From: Leptobrachium leishanense
Lineage: Eukaryota > Chordata > Amphibia > Anura > Megophryidae
DNA: 64,000 nt
Direction: 5' to 3'
Assembly (NCBI GenBank): GCA_009667805.1
Contig: CM019067.1
Span: forward strand, 65,704,637-65,768,636
Of the stretch, positions 63,089 through 64,000 are shown one piece after another; positions within the stretch are counted from its first letter, which is position 1, and each line of letters opens with the position of its first letter. A program made the translations under genes and the position numbers. Under the pieces are notes generated by a model. The model was not told the DNA's origin. It saw only the letters and a list, made by a program, of their open reading frames with translations, and made no database searches.

Positions 63089-64000
63089 GGACTGTTTCCC
63101 GGTGGTGGTGGCCAGGGGGGTCTAGGTGGGCCTCACCGCAGTGAGTGTATAGCCCTGATCAGAAACCGCTAGCGGCGGGGAATCATCAATGTGGCGAGTC
63201 TCGGCCATCACTTCTGTTTGACAGCAAGTGAAGTCAGCAGACAGGACTGAGACTGCCTTAAATACTGCAGATCTTTAGATGCCTGCATGTATGGGTCCAG
63301 GGTGGAAGGCTGGGAGGGAGCCATCTGTGCCTTGACAAGAATGGGTGTTTTAGGCTGCTGCTCACCCGAACTGTCTTCCGAGGAATTATTATTTTTTATT
63401 TATAAAGCGCCAGCATATTCCGCAGCGCTGTACAATAGGCACAGTTATGTTCAGAATCCTCTGGGGAAGCTGGACGCTGCGGGGTTTTGCCTCGTGGCAT
63501 GGTGCTTGACAGAAACCCCGCATGTGCAGACCTTGCGGACTAAACCTCCGCCCACCCGGCCAGCGAGCTCGTGCTTCGTCTCGAGTAGGCAGTCAGATGG
63601 AGGTAAGCCGTGGTCACAGTGAAGGAGAAACAAACGAATGAACGGGACATGCGAACGCCGCATTAAAACGTTTGAGGCATGTTCAGCGGTTAAAGCCGGG
63701 CGCCCGCTGAAAAAGCACAAATAAACAGATATAAATATATACACATCCAGTGTCATTAAAATCTATGCAAACGGCAGATAAATTAACAAAGTATGATGGC
63801 AATATACTGAACTAGGATGCGAATGCCGCGGTAAAGCCGGGCGAGCTCAGAAAAAGTACCAAATGAAATATAAACATATATATTTAACCCAAAATCAATC
63901 CAAGTCTATGCAAACAGCAGATAATATCAGAGGCAATTTGTTATACTTAACTAGTTGCCGAGCAGCTAAGAAAGAGGAAGTAGGAAGGGCGTTGCTCGGT
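63089..64000 (-). other. DIRS 5' region with a short interspersed repeat
   Basis: Non-coding leader of the DIRS element. 63392-63450 is 'ttataaagcgccagcatattccgcagcgctgtacaat', the frog repeat also seen at 34665. The two similar stretches 63640-63780 and 63810-63960 ('gaatgccgcggtaaagccgggcg', 'aaatctatgcaaacggcagataa') form a direct duplication of about 160 bp. Confidence 0.55.

Larger units (their letters stand above)
53310..64000 (-). mobile_element. DIRS-type retrotransposon, split by a piggyBac element, runs off the window
   Basis: Minus-strand order: gag-like ORF (62050-63088), RT start (61851-62010), piggyBac insertion (55623-61846), RT/RNase H remainder (about 54430-55618), tyrosine recombinase (53876-54390), terminal region (53310-53840). 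Terminal inverted pairs: 53312-53380 with 53767-53836, and 53569-53602 with the window end 63967-64000. Tyrosine recombinase in place of integrase and inverted rather than direct terminal repeats define DIRS elements. Confidence 0.85.

Overview
The window reads as nuclear DNA from a vertebrate, most probably a frog or other amphibian (inference). One slowly evolving multi-exon gene sits in a sea of transposons: Penelope-like, DIRS, piggyBac, Tc1/mariner, hAT, PIF/Harbinger-like and CR1/L2-like elements, many nested in one another, plus long (TA)n and (TG)n tracts. There are no bacterial features such as operons or ribosome binding sites.

The only host gene I can support is the 3' part of LRRCC1 (leucine-rich repeat and coiled-coil centrosomal protein 1) on the + strand. 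Fourteen exons from 9096 to 35945 splice in a single open frame of 814 codons plus stop, all with AG/GT borders, and a poly(A) signal lies at 36134. The leucine-rich-repeat exons must lie upstream of the window. No second host gene is visible downstream of 36160.

Region by region. 1-3660: a recent tandem duplication of a unit of about 1.5-1.8 kb holding a hAT-like element with an expandable minisatellite and a PIF/Harbinger-like MITE. 3661-8076: a broken CR1/L2-like LINE containing a piggyBac-type MITE, itself hit by a Tc1 element and by a 1.1-kb palindrome. 8085-36160: hAT copy 3 and the LRRCC1 exons; introns carry a piggyBac MITE 29 bp past one splice donor, a head-to-head Penelope-like element (13811-18727), a LINE 3' end, and many MITEs. 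36160-53300: intergenic, with Tc1, hAT, Harbinger-like and piggyBac-type elements and Penelope-like palindromes. 53310-64000: a DIRS-type retrotransposon on the minus strand (gag, RT, tyrosine recombinase) split inside its RT frame by a 6.2-kb piggyBac element carrying a doubly frameshifted transposase and a 382-bp tandem array.

The most interesting signal is a recurring hammerhead-ribozyme-like layout (CTGANGA-like box, 4-6 bp hairpin, GAAA, short palindromic or near-palindromic stem, UH-like triplet) in at least six different palindromic Penelope-like repeats. Second is the set of internal empty-site comparisons that prove a TAA target duplication for the abundant GGCTNGGGTCAGACGA-ended MITE family. 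All transposase and polymerase genes seen are broken. Everything is read by eye; no alignment or search was run.
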